The notes under the pieces were generated by a model. It was not told the DNA's origin, did not search any database, and saw only the letters and a program-made list of their open reading frames with translations. A program made the translations under genes and the position numbers. This document shows positions 36,014-44,605 of a stretch of DNA of 64,000 nt, in pieces. The stretch lies in contig NZ_CP014691.1 of the NCBI RefSeq assembly GCF_002005465.1, positions 434,001-498,000 of the forward strand. Direction: 5' to 3'. This DNA is from Neoasaia chiangmaiensis (GTDB lineage: Bacteria; Pseudomonadota; Alphaproteobacteria; Acetobacterales; Acetobacteraceae). The stretch's first letter is position 1. Every line of letters begins with the position of its first letter.

Positions 36014-36991
36014 ATGCAGGAAATCGTTGCTGGTGATATCGGCGGAACGCATGCCCGGTTTGCGATTGCGCAGATCGACGATGGTCGTGTCGTCCATCTC
36101 GGTGAGGCGACCACACTCCGGTGTGCGGAACACGCCAGCCTGGCGCTTGCATGGGAAGCCTTTGCGCGCGAGATCGGTCGCGACCGCCTGCCACGGCACG
36201 CCGGTATCGCGGTAGCCTGCCCGGTTCAGGGCGAAATCCTGAAGATGACCAACAACCCGTGGATCATTCAGCCTGCGCAGCTTCCCCAACGACTCGGCCT
36301 CGACGAATTTGTGCTCGTCAACGACTTCGGCGCCGTCGGGCATGCCGTTGCGCAAGTCGACGAGAGCCATATGCGCCATCTCTGCGGCCCGGATCGGTCC
36401 CTGCCGCGCGAAGGTGCCGTCTCGATCATTGGCCCCGGCACAGGGCTTGGAGCCGCGTGCCTGCTTCGCCGGGACAAACGTTACTTCGTCATGGAAACCG
36501 AAGGTGGCCATGTTGATTTTTCTCCGCTCGACGAATTGGAAGACAAGATTCTTCGCGCGCTGCGGACACGTTTCCGACGCGTTTCAGCCGAGCGGATCGT
36601 CTCGGGCCCAGGTCTTACCAACCTGTATGAAGTCATTGCGGAACTGCAAGGACTTCCCGTTACCATGCGCGACAACCGCACTTTATGGAGCATGGCGATC
36701 GAGGGACGCGACAATATGGCGGCGGCGGCTCTGGAACGCTTCTGTCTCAGTCTTGGTGCGATCGCGGGGGACTTGGCACTCGCTCATGGCGCCCAGGCGG
36801 TTGTCATCGGCGGAGGATTGGGCCTGAGACTCGCCGATCGCCTTGGTTCGTCGGGCTTTGCGGAACGGTTTGTCGCGAAAGGTCGCTTCGAGACCATTAT
36901 GAGCGACATGCCGGTCAAGATCATCACACATCCACAACCCGGCCTGTTCGGCGCGGCCGCAGCTTATGCTGAACGTCACCACAGACACTAG
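36014..36991 (+). CDS. glk: glucokinase
   Basis: ATP-dependent glucokinase of the bacterial Glk family (325 residues). The phosphate-1 motif is AGDIGGTHARFAI (about residues 6-18). The catalytic region LVNDFGAVGHAV contains the Asp base (about 100). IIGPGTGLGAACL (about 138) and ETEGGHVDFSP (about 162) line the glucose site, and VVIGGGLGLRL forms the adenosine motif near 265. A GGGGG stretch upstream of the ATG supports the start. It is followed directly by a decayed integrase. Confidence 0.93.
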   Translation: MQEIVAGDIGGTHARFAIAQIDDGRVVHLGEATTLRCAEHASLALAWEAFAREIGRDRLPRHAGIAVACPVQGEILKMTNNPWIIQPAQLPQRLGLDEFVLVNDFGAVGHAVAQVDESHMRHLCGPDRSLPREGAVSIIGPGTGLGAACLLRRDKRYFVMETEGGHVDFSPLDELEDKILRALRTRFRRVSAERIVSGPGLTNLYEVIAELQGLPVTMRDNRTLWSMAIEGRDNMAAAALERFCLSLGAIAGDLALAHGAQAVVIGGGLGLRLADRLGSSGFAERFVAKGRFETIMSDMPVKIITHPQPGLFGAAAAYAERHHRH

Positions 36992-37009
36992 ATGAGGGTC
37001 TGGCAGCGT

Positions 37010-37450
37010 TCATGATGGACTGATCTCGGTCGTCCAGCAGAAGATCGGCACACACTTCCTGATCCCGATCCAGCCGGGGCTCGCCGAGGTCATCGCCCTG
37101 GCGTCGGATGACCACAAGACGTGACTCGGGAACACCTATAAGGCGGTCGCGTCCGCTGCCAGCCTGGGCAACCAGTTTCGGGAATGGGCGAATGCCGCAA
37201 ATGTGGCGTCCGACACATCAGGCCATGGCCTGCGGAAAGCGGCTGCCCGCCGACTCGCGGAAGCCGGTTGCACGACGCACCAGATCGCGGCCATTACGGG
37301 ACACAAGACGCTCTCCGAGGTGGAGCGATACACGCGCGCTGTCGATCAAAGAAAGCTGGCGCAAGAGGCGATGGAAAGGATGGCCGCTGTAAAACGCAAT
37401 TCGCCGTTTTACCAAAAGGCTCGAAAAAACCCGGATTTCTGCGGTTTTGA
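37010..37450 (+). pseudogene. C-terminal remnant of a tyrosine recombinase (phage-type integrase)
   Basis: The 3' part of a tyrosine integrase in one reading frame, interrupted by a TGA at 37122-37124 and lacking its N-terminal half. Upstream of the stop the frame reads VVQQKIGTHFLIPIQPGLAEVIALA. Downstream it carries the catalytic HGLRKAAARRLAEAGCT block (His, Arg), the ITGHKTLSEVERYTRA block (His and nucleophile Tyr), then a basic tail. An internal shortening is likely between HKT and GNTYKA. It abuts the 3' end of tRNA-Cys, the classic integration site, so it marks an old, decayed element. The open frame running on to 37514 only reads through the tRNA. Confidence 0.85.
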
Positions 37451-37458
37451 TAGCGGGG

Positions 37459-37532
37459 TGGAGGTCCGGGCGGGAATCGAACCCACATACGCGGATTTGC
37501 AGTCCGCTACATAACCATTCTGCCACCGGACC
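37459..37532 (-). tRNA. tRNA-Cys (GCA)
   Basis: A 74-nt tRNA including an encoded CCA. The acceptor stem pairs GGTCCGG with CCGGACC, the discriminator base is T, and the anticodon loop CTGCAAA gives anticodon GCA. The T-arm contains GGTTCGATTCC. Its 3' end faces the integrase remnant. Confidence 0.95.
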
Positions 37533-37662
37533 AGCGGCTTGGAGCGCTATATCCCTCCTGTGGCGGATCGGGTCAAGAGCGTAATTTCCGTTTGATCTGA
37601 TCCTTCGTGATTTTCTTTCTCCCCTCAGGCGCGTTATTAATCGTCTGTTTACTTAATATGGC

Positions 37663-37678
37663 GATAACGTCGGTTATC
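37663..37678. promoter_or_regulatory. inverted repeat upstream of the TolC-like gene
   Basis: A perfect 6-bp inverted repeat GATAAC-GTCG-GTTATC lies 46 bases before the ATG of the outer-membrane efflux gene. Its size and position suit an operator for a dimeric repressor, but none is identified nearby. Confidence 0.35.
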
Positions 37679-37724
37679 CGAACTGTGGAGCGGCAGATCG
37701 CCACTGCAGAATTTAGGGATTTTG

Positions 37725-39179
37725 ATGAAACGTTATACGCCAGTCAGCCTGGGACTGATGTCGCTGCTCTACAGTGGGACCGCCCTTGCCCAGAAGTATG
37801 ACGGATCGGGATCTCCGACCTTTCTTCCACACACATTGCAGGAAGCGTTGGCAGCAGCTTATCTGACCAATCCACAGCTGCAACAGGAGCGCGCAACCCT
37901 ACGTGCGGCGGATGAGCAGGTTCCTACGGCTCTGGCAGGTTGGCGCCCGACCATTCAGGGACAGGCGGCTCTATCATATTATCAGGGCTCGACGAACTAC
38001 GGTGCCCAAGGGCCATCGCCAGGGTCAGCGCTCGGCTCGCCAGCCTATAACCGCGTCTATTCAACGCCAGGCTATCAAGGCGGGGTGACGATTACGCAGC
38101 CGCTTTATCAGGGGGGGCATACGACATCTGCGACGCATCAGGCGGTCAACAACGTTATGGCCGAACGTGCGCATCTCATTGCGACGGAGCAGCAGGTTTT
38201 CATGAGCGTCGTCAACGCCTATGTCGGCGTTCTTGAAGACGAGCAGTTGCTCCAGATCAACATCAACAACGAACATGTTCTGCAAGAGCAATTGCAGGCC
38301 ACGCAGGAACGCTTCCGCATCGGCGAGATTACAAGGACCGATGTGGCACAGGCTCAGGCCGCGCTTGCAACGGCAACGGCAACCCGGCAGCAGGCCGAGG
38401 GGACACTTCAAACGGCACAGGCCACCTATCTACAAGCCGTCGGCCTGCCGCCTGCACCCAATCTTGTTGCCCCTCAGCCACTCAATCTCCCAGTTCATTC
38501 AGAAGCTGAAGCAGCAAAAACAGCGTCGGACAACAACCCAAATGTCGTCAATGCCCTGTTTACGGAGGCCGCACAAAAGGACGCCGTCGCCGTCGCGATA
38601 TCGCAGATTCTTCCGAAGATCTCAGCGGAAGCCGCATACCAGCACTCGGTTAACCAAGGCTATGGCCATATGCTGACCGATAACAAATATGCATTACTCA
38701 ATTTTAATGTTCCGATCTACCAAGGCGGTTCGGAATACGCCGCTGTCCGACAAGCACGCCAGCAAGCCGAAGCTGCCCGACGAAACGTTGACCTGCAAAG
38801 ACGTACCGCGCTTCAACAGGCGTCGTCGAATTATCAGCAAATGGCCTCCTACAAAGCGGCTATCTCCAGCAATCGGCTGGCGATTTCGGCAAACGTTGTC
38901 GCCTTGGATGGAGTCGAGAGGCAGGCCATCGTTGGAACGAGTTCGACACTTGAAGTCTTGCAGCAGCAAGGCACTTTGCTGCAATCGCAAGTGGCACTTG
39001 TTCAAAGTCTCAGTAATCTCGTCATCTCGTCGTATAACGTTGCTGCGGCTATTGGGCGGCTTACAGCAGTCGATCTCAAGCTCGATGTCCCGCTTTATAA
39101 CGAGAAAGCATACTATAACGCAGTCAAGGATCGCCTCTGGGGGATTAGTGACTATGCAATGAACCAGCCAGGACGGTAG
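37725..39179 (+). CDS. TolC-family outer membrane protein
   Basis: Outer-membrane channel of type I secretion or efflux systems. The 484-residue protein has a signal peptide cleaved after GTALAQ (about residue 23). Two repeats of the TolC alpha-hairpin/beta fold follow: LQEALAAAYLTNPQLQQERATLRAADEQV opens the first, and AEAAKTASDNNPNVVNALFTEAAQ opens the second. The TQPLYQGG and NVPIYQGG turns are the paired beta-strand motifs. The protein is rich in Gln and Ala, with lower GC than the neighbours. No inner-membrane transporter genes are adjacent. The start is the ATG at 37725; a TTG three bases upstream is ignored. Confidence 0.92.
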   Translation: MKRYTPVSLGLMSLLYSGTALAQKYDGSGSPTFLPHTLQEALAAAYLTNPQLQQERATLRAADEQVPTALAGWRPTIQGQAALSYYQGSTNYGAQGPSPGSALGSPAYNRVYSTPGYQGGVTITQPLYQGGHTTSATHQAVNNVMAERAHLIATEQQVFMSVVNAYVGVLEDEQLLQININNEHVLQEQLQATQERFRIGEITRTDVAQAQAALATATATRQQAEGTLQTAQATYLQAVGLPPAPNLVAPQPLNLPVHSEAEAAKTASDNNPNVVNALFTEAAQKDAVAVAISQILPKISAEAAYQHSVNQGYGHMLTDNKYALLNFNVPIYQGGSEYAAVRQARQQAEAARRNVDLQRRTALQQASSNYQQMASYKAAISSNRLAISANVVALDGVERQAIVGTSSTLEVLQQQGTLLQSQVALVQSLSNLVISSYNVAAAIGRLTAVDLKLDVPLYNEKAYYNAVKDRLWGISDYAMNQPGR

Positions 39180-39184
39180 AAAAT

Positions 39185-39664
39185 ATGGAAGAGAATACGG
39201 ACCTGTCGTCGCCTGCAAAACGGGCGCCGGAAAACGACCACTCAATGTCCGATGTTCTGCACTCCATTCGCCAGATTTTACAGGACGATGAAATGGAAAC
39301 AGACGTGACGCGTCAACGGGCTCAGTCAGCACCGGAGACACTGGTCCTCGACTCAAGTATGCGCGTGGTGCCGGCACGATCGATTAACACGAAAAATTCC
39401 GACCACGAACTGCTGAGTGACGACATACAAGCTGCAACAAACCGCTCCTTCGAAACTTTGCAGAGCGCGCTTGATGCGCAGCCCGCATCCGGTCATATCA
39501 TTGCACGAACGACGGCGGTCACGAACGGTGCGTCGTTGACAATTGAGGACTTGGTTCGACAGGAAGTTCGCCAGATGGTCGGCGGCTGGCTCGAAGCCAA
39601 TCTCCCATCGATGGTCGAAACACTCGTTCGTGCAGAAATTTCGCGCATGACCAGCCGCCGATAG
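39185..39664 (+). CDS. popZ: PopZ-like polar organising protein (DUF2497)
   Basis: A 159-residue DUF2497 protein, the family of the alphaproteobacterial polar scaffold PopZ, which anchors the chromosome origin and signalling proteins at cell poles. The N-terminal helix SMSDVLHSIRQILQDDE (about residues 20-36) matches the partner-binding segment. A variable disordered middle follows. The C-terminal multimerisation helices read TIEDLVRQEVRQMVGGWLEANLPSMVETLVRAEISRM. The position between a TolC-like gene and valS is the order commonly seen in alphaproteobacteria. The name is by family; polar localisation here is inferred. Confidence 0.82.
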   Translation: MEENTDLSSPAKRAPENDHSMSDVLHSIRQILQDDEMETDVTRQRAQSAPETLVLDSSMRVVPARSINTKNSDHELLSDDIQAATNRSFETLQSALDAQPASGHIIARTTAVTNGASLTIEDLVRQEVRQMVGGWLEANLPSMVETLVRAEISRMTSRR

Positions 39665-39708
39665 ATTGAATCGGCGGTCGATACCGCCCGAAATCTATAG
39701 GAAAGACG

Positions 39709-42396
39709 ATGCTGGACAAAACCTTCAATCCTGCTGATTGCGAAGCAAAACTTTATGACGAGTGGGAGAAGGCGGGTCTCTTCAAGGCTGACCCGGAAGC
39801 ACCTGGCAAGCCTTTCTCAATCATGTTCCCGCCACCAAATGTTACAGGCACACTCCATTTCGGGCATGCGCTTAATTTCGTTCTGCAGGACATATTGATC
39901 CGGTGGCAACGCGAGCATGGATCCAATGTTCTGTGGCAACCAGGCACTGATCACGCGGGTATCGCGACACAGATGGTTGTCGAACGCGAACTCGACAAAT
40001 CAGGCGTGTCGCGCAAAACGATTGGTCGCGATGCCTTCGTGGAGCGCGTGTGGGAATGGAAGTCGCAATCAGGCGGTGAGATCGTCCGACAGCTCCGTAC
40101 GCTTGGCGCGTCAGCCGATTGGTCACGCGAACGCTTCACGATGGATGAGGGATTGTCGCAGGCAGTCCGAGAAGTTTTTGTTTCGCTGCATAATGAAGGC
40201 ATCATTTATCGCGACAAACGATTGGTGAATTGGGACCCGGTGTTCCGCTCAGCCATTTCGGATCTTGAAGTGGAAAACCGCGAAACCCGCGGATCAATGT
40301 GGTATATTCGATATGATCTGGAGTACGGCAACCAGATAACGGTCGGTACAACACGACCGGAAACCATGTTGGGCGACGTTGCTGTAGCCGTTCATCCTGA
40401 TGACGAGCGTTATCAACACCTTATCGGTAGCTACGCCATTCTTCCGCTCATCGGGCGCCGCATTCCGATTGTTGCAGATACCTATTCCGATCCGGAAAAA
40501 GGCACGGGCGCCGTCAAGATCACGCCCGCTCATGATTTCAATGATTTCGAGCTGGGTCGGCGTCATGATCTTCCAGCCCTTTCGATCCTCGACGAGGCCG
40601 GGCATATCGATCTTTCGGATATCGAAAGCGATGTCGCGGATATTGCAGATTCTGCAACATCCGATTTTGTTCGATCGTTACAGGGTGTTGATCGGACTGT
40701 AGCAAGAAAGTTGATCGTAGAGGAACTGGAGCGCATCGATGCTATCGAGAAAATCGAGCCGCACATGCTTCAGGTTCCCCATGCGGAGCGTGGCGGCGCG
40801 ATTGTGGAGCCGCGCCTGACCACACAATGGTATTGTGATGCCAAGAGGCTTGCTGGACCTGCGATAGCAGCCGTTGAAAGTGCCAAGGTGAAGTTTGAGC
40901 CCAGACAATGGGAAAACACCTTCTATGCCTGGATGCACGATATCCAGCCATGGTGCATCAGCCGCCAGCTATGGTGGGGGCACCGTATTCCAGCGTGGTA
41001 TTCCCCGGATGGAGATGTCTTCGTTGCCCGCAGCGAGAGCGAAGCGCGCGCTTTAGCTGAGGAAAAGCTGGGATCATCTGTTGATCTGCATCAGGACGAG
41101 GATGTTCTCGATACCTGGTTCAGTTCTGCGTTGTGGCCATTCACTACTCTTGGTTGGCCCGAAAAAACGGATGAACTCGCTCGCTATTACCCGACAAGTG
41201 TCCTCGTCACGGGGTTCGACATCATTTTCTTCTGGGTGGCCAGGATGATGATGATGGGCCTGCACTTTATGGGCGAAGTTCCATTCGAAACAGTTCTGAT
41301 TCATGGCCTCGTACGTGACGAACGCGGTCAGAAGATGTCGAAAAGCAAAGGAAACGGCCTGGATCCACTCGATCTTGTTGCTGAGTTCGGTGCCGATGCA
41401 ACGCGCATGGCAATCTGCGCGCTGACTGGCCCAGGACGGGACATCAAGTTTGGCAAGGCACGCGTAGAGGAGCATCGGAGTTTCATCACCAAACTGTGGA
41501 ATGCCGCACGCCTCTGCGAAATGAATGGTGTCCAGCCCATAGCTGATTTCGACCCGGGATCGGTGAAGAGTGCTTTAGGGCTCTGGATTCTAGCCGAAGC
41601 GCAGGGAGCCGTCGAAGCGGCCGATCTCGCTCTAAAGAGTTATCGTTTCGACGAATATGCTGCTGCCTGTTATCGTTTTGTATGGAACACGTTCTGCGAC
41701 TGGTTCCTTGAACTTGCCAAGCCGACATTGTCATCAGAAAATCTTCTTGAAGCAGAGGAAATTCGAGCGGTAGCCGCTCATGTTCTCGGGGTCATTCTGA
41801 GAATGATGCATCCCGTGGTGCCTTTTGTCACGGAAGTCATCTGGCGCGAGTTCGGATTTGGTACAAGCATCGGCATTGCCGCCTGGCCTGTTCAATCAGA
41901 TATTCCAGACACATCTTCTGCCGAAGCGGAAATCGGCTGGCTCATTCGTCTGATTACGGAAGTTCGGGTTATCCGTTCAGAGATGAACGTGCCACCCTCA
42001 CAGAAGTCGCCATTGTTACTCAAGGACGCAAGTGCGCTGACGAGAAACAGGGCTGCTCACTGGTCTGATGTCATCAGTCGCATGGCGCGGGTTTCCGAAA
42101 TCAAATTGTCCGAGGGAGATATTCCCAAGTTCGCTGCGCAAAGCATACTGGATGAAGCGACACTTATAATTCCGCTCGAAGGTCTTATCGATCTAAATGC
42201 GGAACGGAATCGCTTGGGGAAAGAAATCGACAAACTCGCAAAAGAAATCGACAAGGTCGAACGAAAACTGGCCAACGATGATTTCATGGCGCGCGCGAAG
42301 CCGGAAGTGATCGCAGAAAATCGTCAAAGATTTGATAGCTTTAAACATGATCAAGACCGACTGAAAGCGGCGTTGGCGCGTATCAACCTTTCATAG
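39709..42396 (+). CDS. valS: valyl-tRNA synthetase
   Basis: Class Ia aminoacyl-tRNA synthetase that charges tRNA-Val. The 895-residue protein has the HIGH-type motif in PPPNVTGTLHFGHALNF (about residues 44-60), an editing CP1 domain with GTTRPETMLGDVAV and the DHAGIATQ segment. KMSKS occurs as GQKMSKSKGNGLDP (about 540). An anticodon-binding domain and a C-terminal coiled-coil arm (LNAERNRLGKEIDKLAKEIDKVERKL) complete it. A GGAAAG upstream of the ATG supports the start. No leader regulation is visible. Confidence 0.97.
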   Translation: MLDKTFNPADCEAKLYDEWEKAGLFKADPEAPGKPFSIMFPPPNVTGTLHFGHALNFVLQDILIRWQREHGSNVLWQPGTDHAGIATQMVVERELDKSGVSRKTIGRDAFVERVWEWKSQSGGEIVRQLRTLGASADWSRERFTMDEGLSQAVREVFVSLHNEGIIYRDKRLVNWDPVFRSAISDLEVENRETRGSMWYIRYDLEYGNQITVGTTRPETMLGDVAVAVHPDDERYQHLIGSYAILPLIGRRIPIVADTYSDPEKGTGAVKITPAHDFNDFELGRRHDLPALSILDEAGHIDLSDIESDVADIADSATSDFVRSLQGVDRTVARKLIVEELERIDAIEKIEPHMLQVPHAERGGAIVEPRLTTQWYCDAKRLAGPAIAAVESAKVKFEPRQWENTFYAWMHDIQPWCISRQLWWGHRIPAWYSPDGDVFVARSESEARALAEEKLGSSVDLHQDEDVLDTWFSSALWPFTTLGWPEKTDELARYYPTSVLVTGFDIIFFWVARMMMMGLHFMGEVPFETVLIHGLVRDERGQKMSKSKGNGLDPLDLVAEFGADATRMAICALTGPGRDIKFGKARVEEHRSFITKLWNAARLCEMNGVQPIADFDPGSVKSALGLWILAEAQGAVEAADLALKSYRFDEYAAACYRFVWNTFCDWFLELAKPTLSSENLLEAEEIRAVAAHVLGVILRMMHPVVPFVTEVIWREFGFGTSIGIAAWPVQSDIPDTSSAEAEIGWLIRLITEVRVIRSEMNVPPSQKSPLLLKDASALTRNRAAHWSDVISRMARVSEIKLSEGDIPKFAAQSILDEATLIIPLEGLIDLNAERNRLGKEIDKLAKEIDKVERKLANDDFMARAKPEVIAENRQRFDSFKHDQDRLKAALARINLS

Positions 42397-42422
42397 TCTG
42401 TTTATTGCTACAAAACTCTCAT

Positions 42423-42454
42423 CCAAGCATATCTTGTAGGTAAGATATGCTTGG
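42423..42454 (+). terminator. 13-bp perfect stem-loop downstream of valS
   Basis: CCAAGCATATCTT pairs perfectly with AAGATATGCTTGG around a 6-nt loop, 27 bases after the valS stop codon, followed by ACAGTTTTA. Likely valS terminator, although the U-tract is short. Confidence 0.65.
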
Positions 42455-42500
42455 ACAGTTTTATACGACGGAAAATAGACGAATCTAAAAACAAGCCTTC

Positions 42501-42530
42501 AAAAAAGACGACGCCTCAAGGTAAGGCGTC
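42501..42530 (-). terminator. rho-independent terminator of ilvD
   Basis: On the minus strand a 7-bp stem (GACGCCT with AGGCGTC, 7-nt loop) just past the ilvD stop codon is followed by CTTTTTTG. It is arranged back to back with the valS terminator. Confidence 0.75.
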
Positions 42531-42536
42531 CGTCGT

Positions 42537-44390
42537 TTATTTAATTCTGCGACTCAACTGAGCCAGGTCGCGCGTTGCACCCGTTGCCGCACTTGTCGTC
42601 ATGAGACCGTATGCCTGAAGGGCAGGGGAGACGATCCGATGTCGATCGGGCAGCCACGCTGCGTCTCCCTTGGCGGTCATTCGCTCGCGACGTGTGGCCA
42701 GTTCTGCGTCACTGACATCGACAGCCAGAGACCGCTTCGGGATGTCAATGAGAATGCGATCTCCTTCCTCCAGAAGACCGATAACGCCGCCTTCAGCGGC
42801 TTCCGGCGAGATATGCCCGATTGAAAGACCCGAACTCCCTCCGGAGAAGCGGCCATCCGTTATCAGGGCGCAGGCCTCTCCAAGCCCCTTAGATTTGAGA
42901 TAGCTGGTCGGATAGAGCATTTCCTGCATGCCTGGTCCACCTTTGGGTCCCTCGTAGCGTATGACCACAACGTCGCCGGCAACGATCCGACCGCCCAGGA
43001 TAGCCGACACTGCGTCATCCTGACTCTCGAATATGCGAGCTGGGCCTGCGAAGGTCAGCACTTTCTCCGGAACACCAGCCGTCTTCACGATCGCGCCTGA
43101 TTCAGCAAGATTGCCGTAGAGAACAGCCAGACCGCCGTCCTGTGAGAACGCATGCTCTCGATTGCGGACGACGCCATTCTGACGGTCAAGATCAAGCTCG
43201 TGATAGCGGCTGCTTTGCGAGAATGCCTGTGTCGTGCGCACACCGCCCGGTGCCGCCTTGAAGCGGGCGGTTGCCTGTTCGGATCCCCCAACGACATCCC
43301 ATGTCGCCAGCGCATCGCCCAATGTGGGCGCGTGTACGCATGCTGTCGACACATCAATCAGGCCACTGCGATCCAGTTCGCCCAGGATCGCCGGAATGCC
43401 GCCAGCCCGGTGCACGTCTTCCATGTGCACGTCCGCTTTTGCCGGCGCAACCTTGCAAAGATTCGGAACCTGACGCGACAGACGATCGATATCGGCCATA
43501 TGAAAATCGACGTCTGCTTCCCGAGCCGCAGCCAGCAAATGGAGCACTGTATTGGTCGAACCACCCATTGCGATATCGAGCGTCATGGCGTTCTCAAAGG
43601 CAGCCTTGGTCGCGATACCACGCGGGAGAGCCGTTGCGTCTTCCTGCTCATACCAGCGCCGCGCCAGTTCGACGACCAGCCGTCCGGCTTCGAGAAACAG
43701 CTCCTTGCGATCCGCATGCGTTGCGAGCAAGCTGCCGTTGCCCGGTAGGGCCAGACCCAAAGCCTCAGTCAGGCAATTCATCGAATTCGCCGTGAACATA
43801 CCGGAGCACGACCCACAGGTCGGACACGCCGATCGCTCGATCTGCTCGGATTCTTCGTCCGTTACGTTGGGGTTCGCGGCGGCGATCATCGAATCGACCA
43901 GATCGAGTTTTCGATCGACACCGGGGCCATTCAACTTGCCGGCCTCCATAGGGCCACCCGACACGAACACGACGGGAATATTAAGTCGTAGCGCAGCCAT
44001 CAGCATGCCAGGCGTGATCTTGTCGCAGTTACTGATGCAGACCAGGGCATCGGCGCAGTGCGCGTTCACCATATATTCAATGGAGTCCGCGATCAGCTCG
44101 CGCGACGGCAGGCTATAAAGCATACCGCCATGTCCCATCGCGATGCCGTCGTCGACGGCGATCGTATTGAACTCGCGCGCGATCCCACCGGCTTCCTCAA
44201 TGGCGCCGCCAACCAGCGCGCCCATGTCTTTCAGATGCACATGTCCAGGGACGAACTGCGTAAAGGAGTTGGCAACGGCAATAATCGGCTTGCCGAAATC
44301 ACCATCCGTCATGCCCGTTGCACGCCAGAGCGCGCGAGCGCCCGCCATGTTGCGGCCATGGGTTGTTGTGCGTGAACGATAGGCAGGCAT
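42537..44390 (-). CDS. ilvD: dihydroxy-acid dehydratase
   Basis: Iron-sulfur enzyme that dehydrates 2,3-dihydroxy acids in isoleucine and valine synthesis. The 617-residue length fits the long [4Fe-4S]-type proteins. Motifs: [14 protein letters not shown] at the start, [13 protein letters not shown] (cluster Cys, about residue 122), [19 protein letters not shown] (second and third Cys, about 195) and [11 protein letters not shown] near 515, followed by [11 protein letters not shown]. The start at 44390 is the only ATG before the conserved region. It converges on valS. Confidence 0.96.
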   Translation of the reverse strand: MPAYRSRTTTHGRNMAGARALWRATGMTDGDFGKPIIAVANSFTQFVPGHVHLKDMGALVGGAIEEAGGIAREFNTIAVDDGIAMGHGGMLYSLPSRELIADSIEYMVNAHCADALVCISNCDKITPGMLMAALRLNIPVVFVSGGPMEAGKLNGPGVDRKLDLVDSMIAAANPNVTDEESEQIERSACPTCGSCSGMFTANSMNCLTEALGLALPGNGSLLATHADRKELFLEAGRLVVELARRWYEQEDATALPRGIATKAAFENAMTLDIAMGGSTNTVLHLLAAAREADVDFHMADIDRLSRQVPNLCKVAPAKADVHMEDVHRAGGIPAILGELDRSGLIDVSTACVHAPTLGDALATWDVVGGSEQATARFKAAPGGVRTTQAFSQSSRYHELDLDRQNGVVRNREHAFSQDGGLAVLYGNLAESGAIVKTAGVPEKVLTFAGPARIFESQDDAVSAILGGRIVAGDVVVIRYEGPKGGPGMQEMLYPTSYLKSKGLGEACALITDGRFSGGSSGLSIGHISPEAAEGGVIGLLEEGDRILIDIPKRSLAVDVSDAELATRRERMTAKGDAAWLPDRHRIVSPALQAYGLMTTSAATGATRDLAQLSRRIK

Positions 44391-44605
44391 GATCTCAGTT
44401 GTTCCGATTGTCAGAGAGGCGGCGCACTATAGAGCATTGCCACGCGGCGCCAAGTTTCATGGCGCACGAAAATGACGATTCCATCCTCTGAATCGCATGA
44501 TTGTTGCGAGAAGCAGAAACCCTATGACCGGACGCTTGTCGAAAAGCAGCGATCGGGCGATCATCGATCACACGTTTCATCGCTTATCGTATAAAGGACT
44601 TCCCA

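Noticed and set aside
37203-37514. 103-residue open frame as an intact small integrase-like gene
   Set aside because: It is only the C-terminal recombinase fragment in frame with upstream remnant sequence past a TGA, and its last residues come from the tRNA antisense strand.
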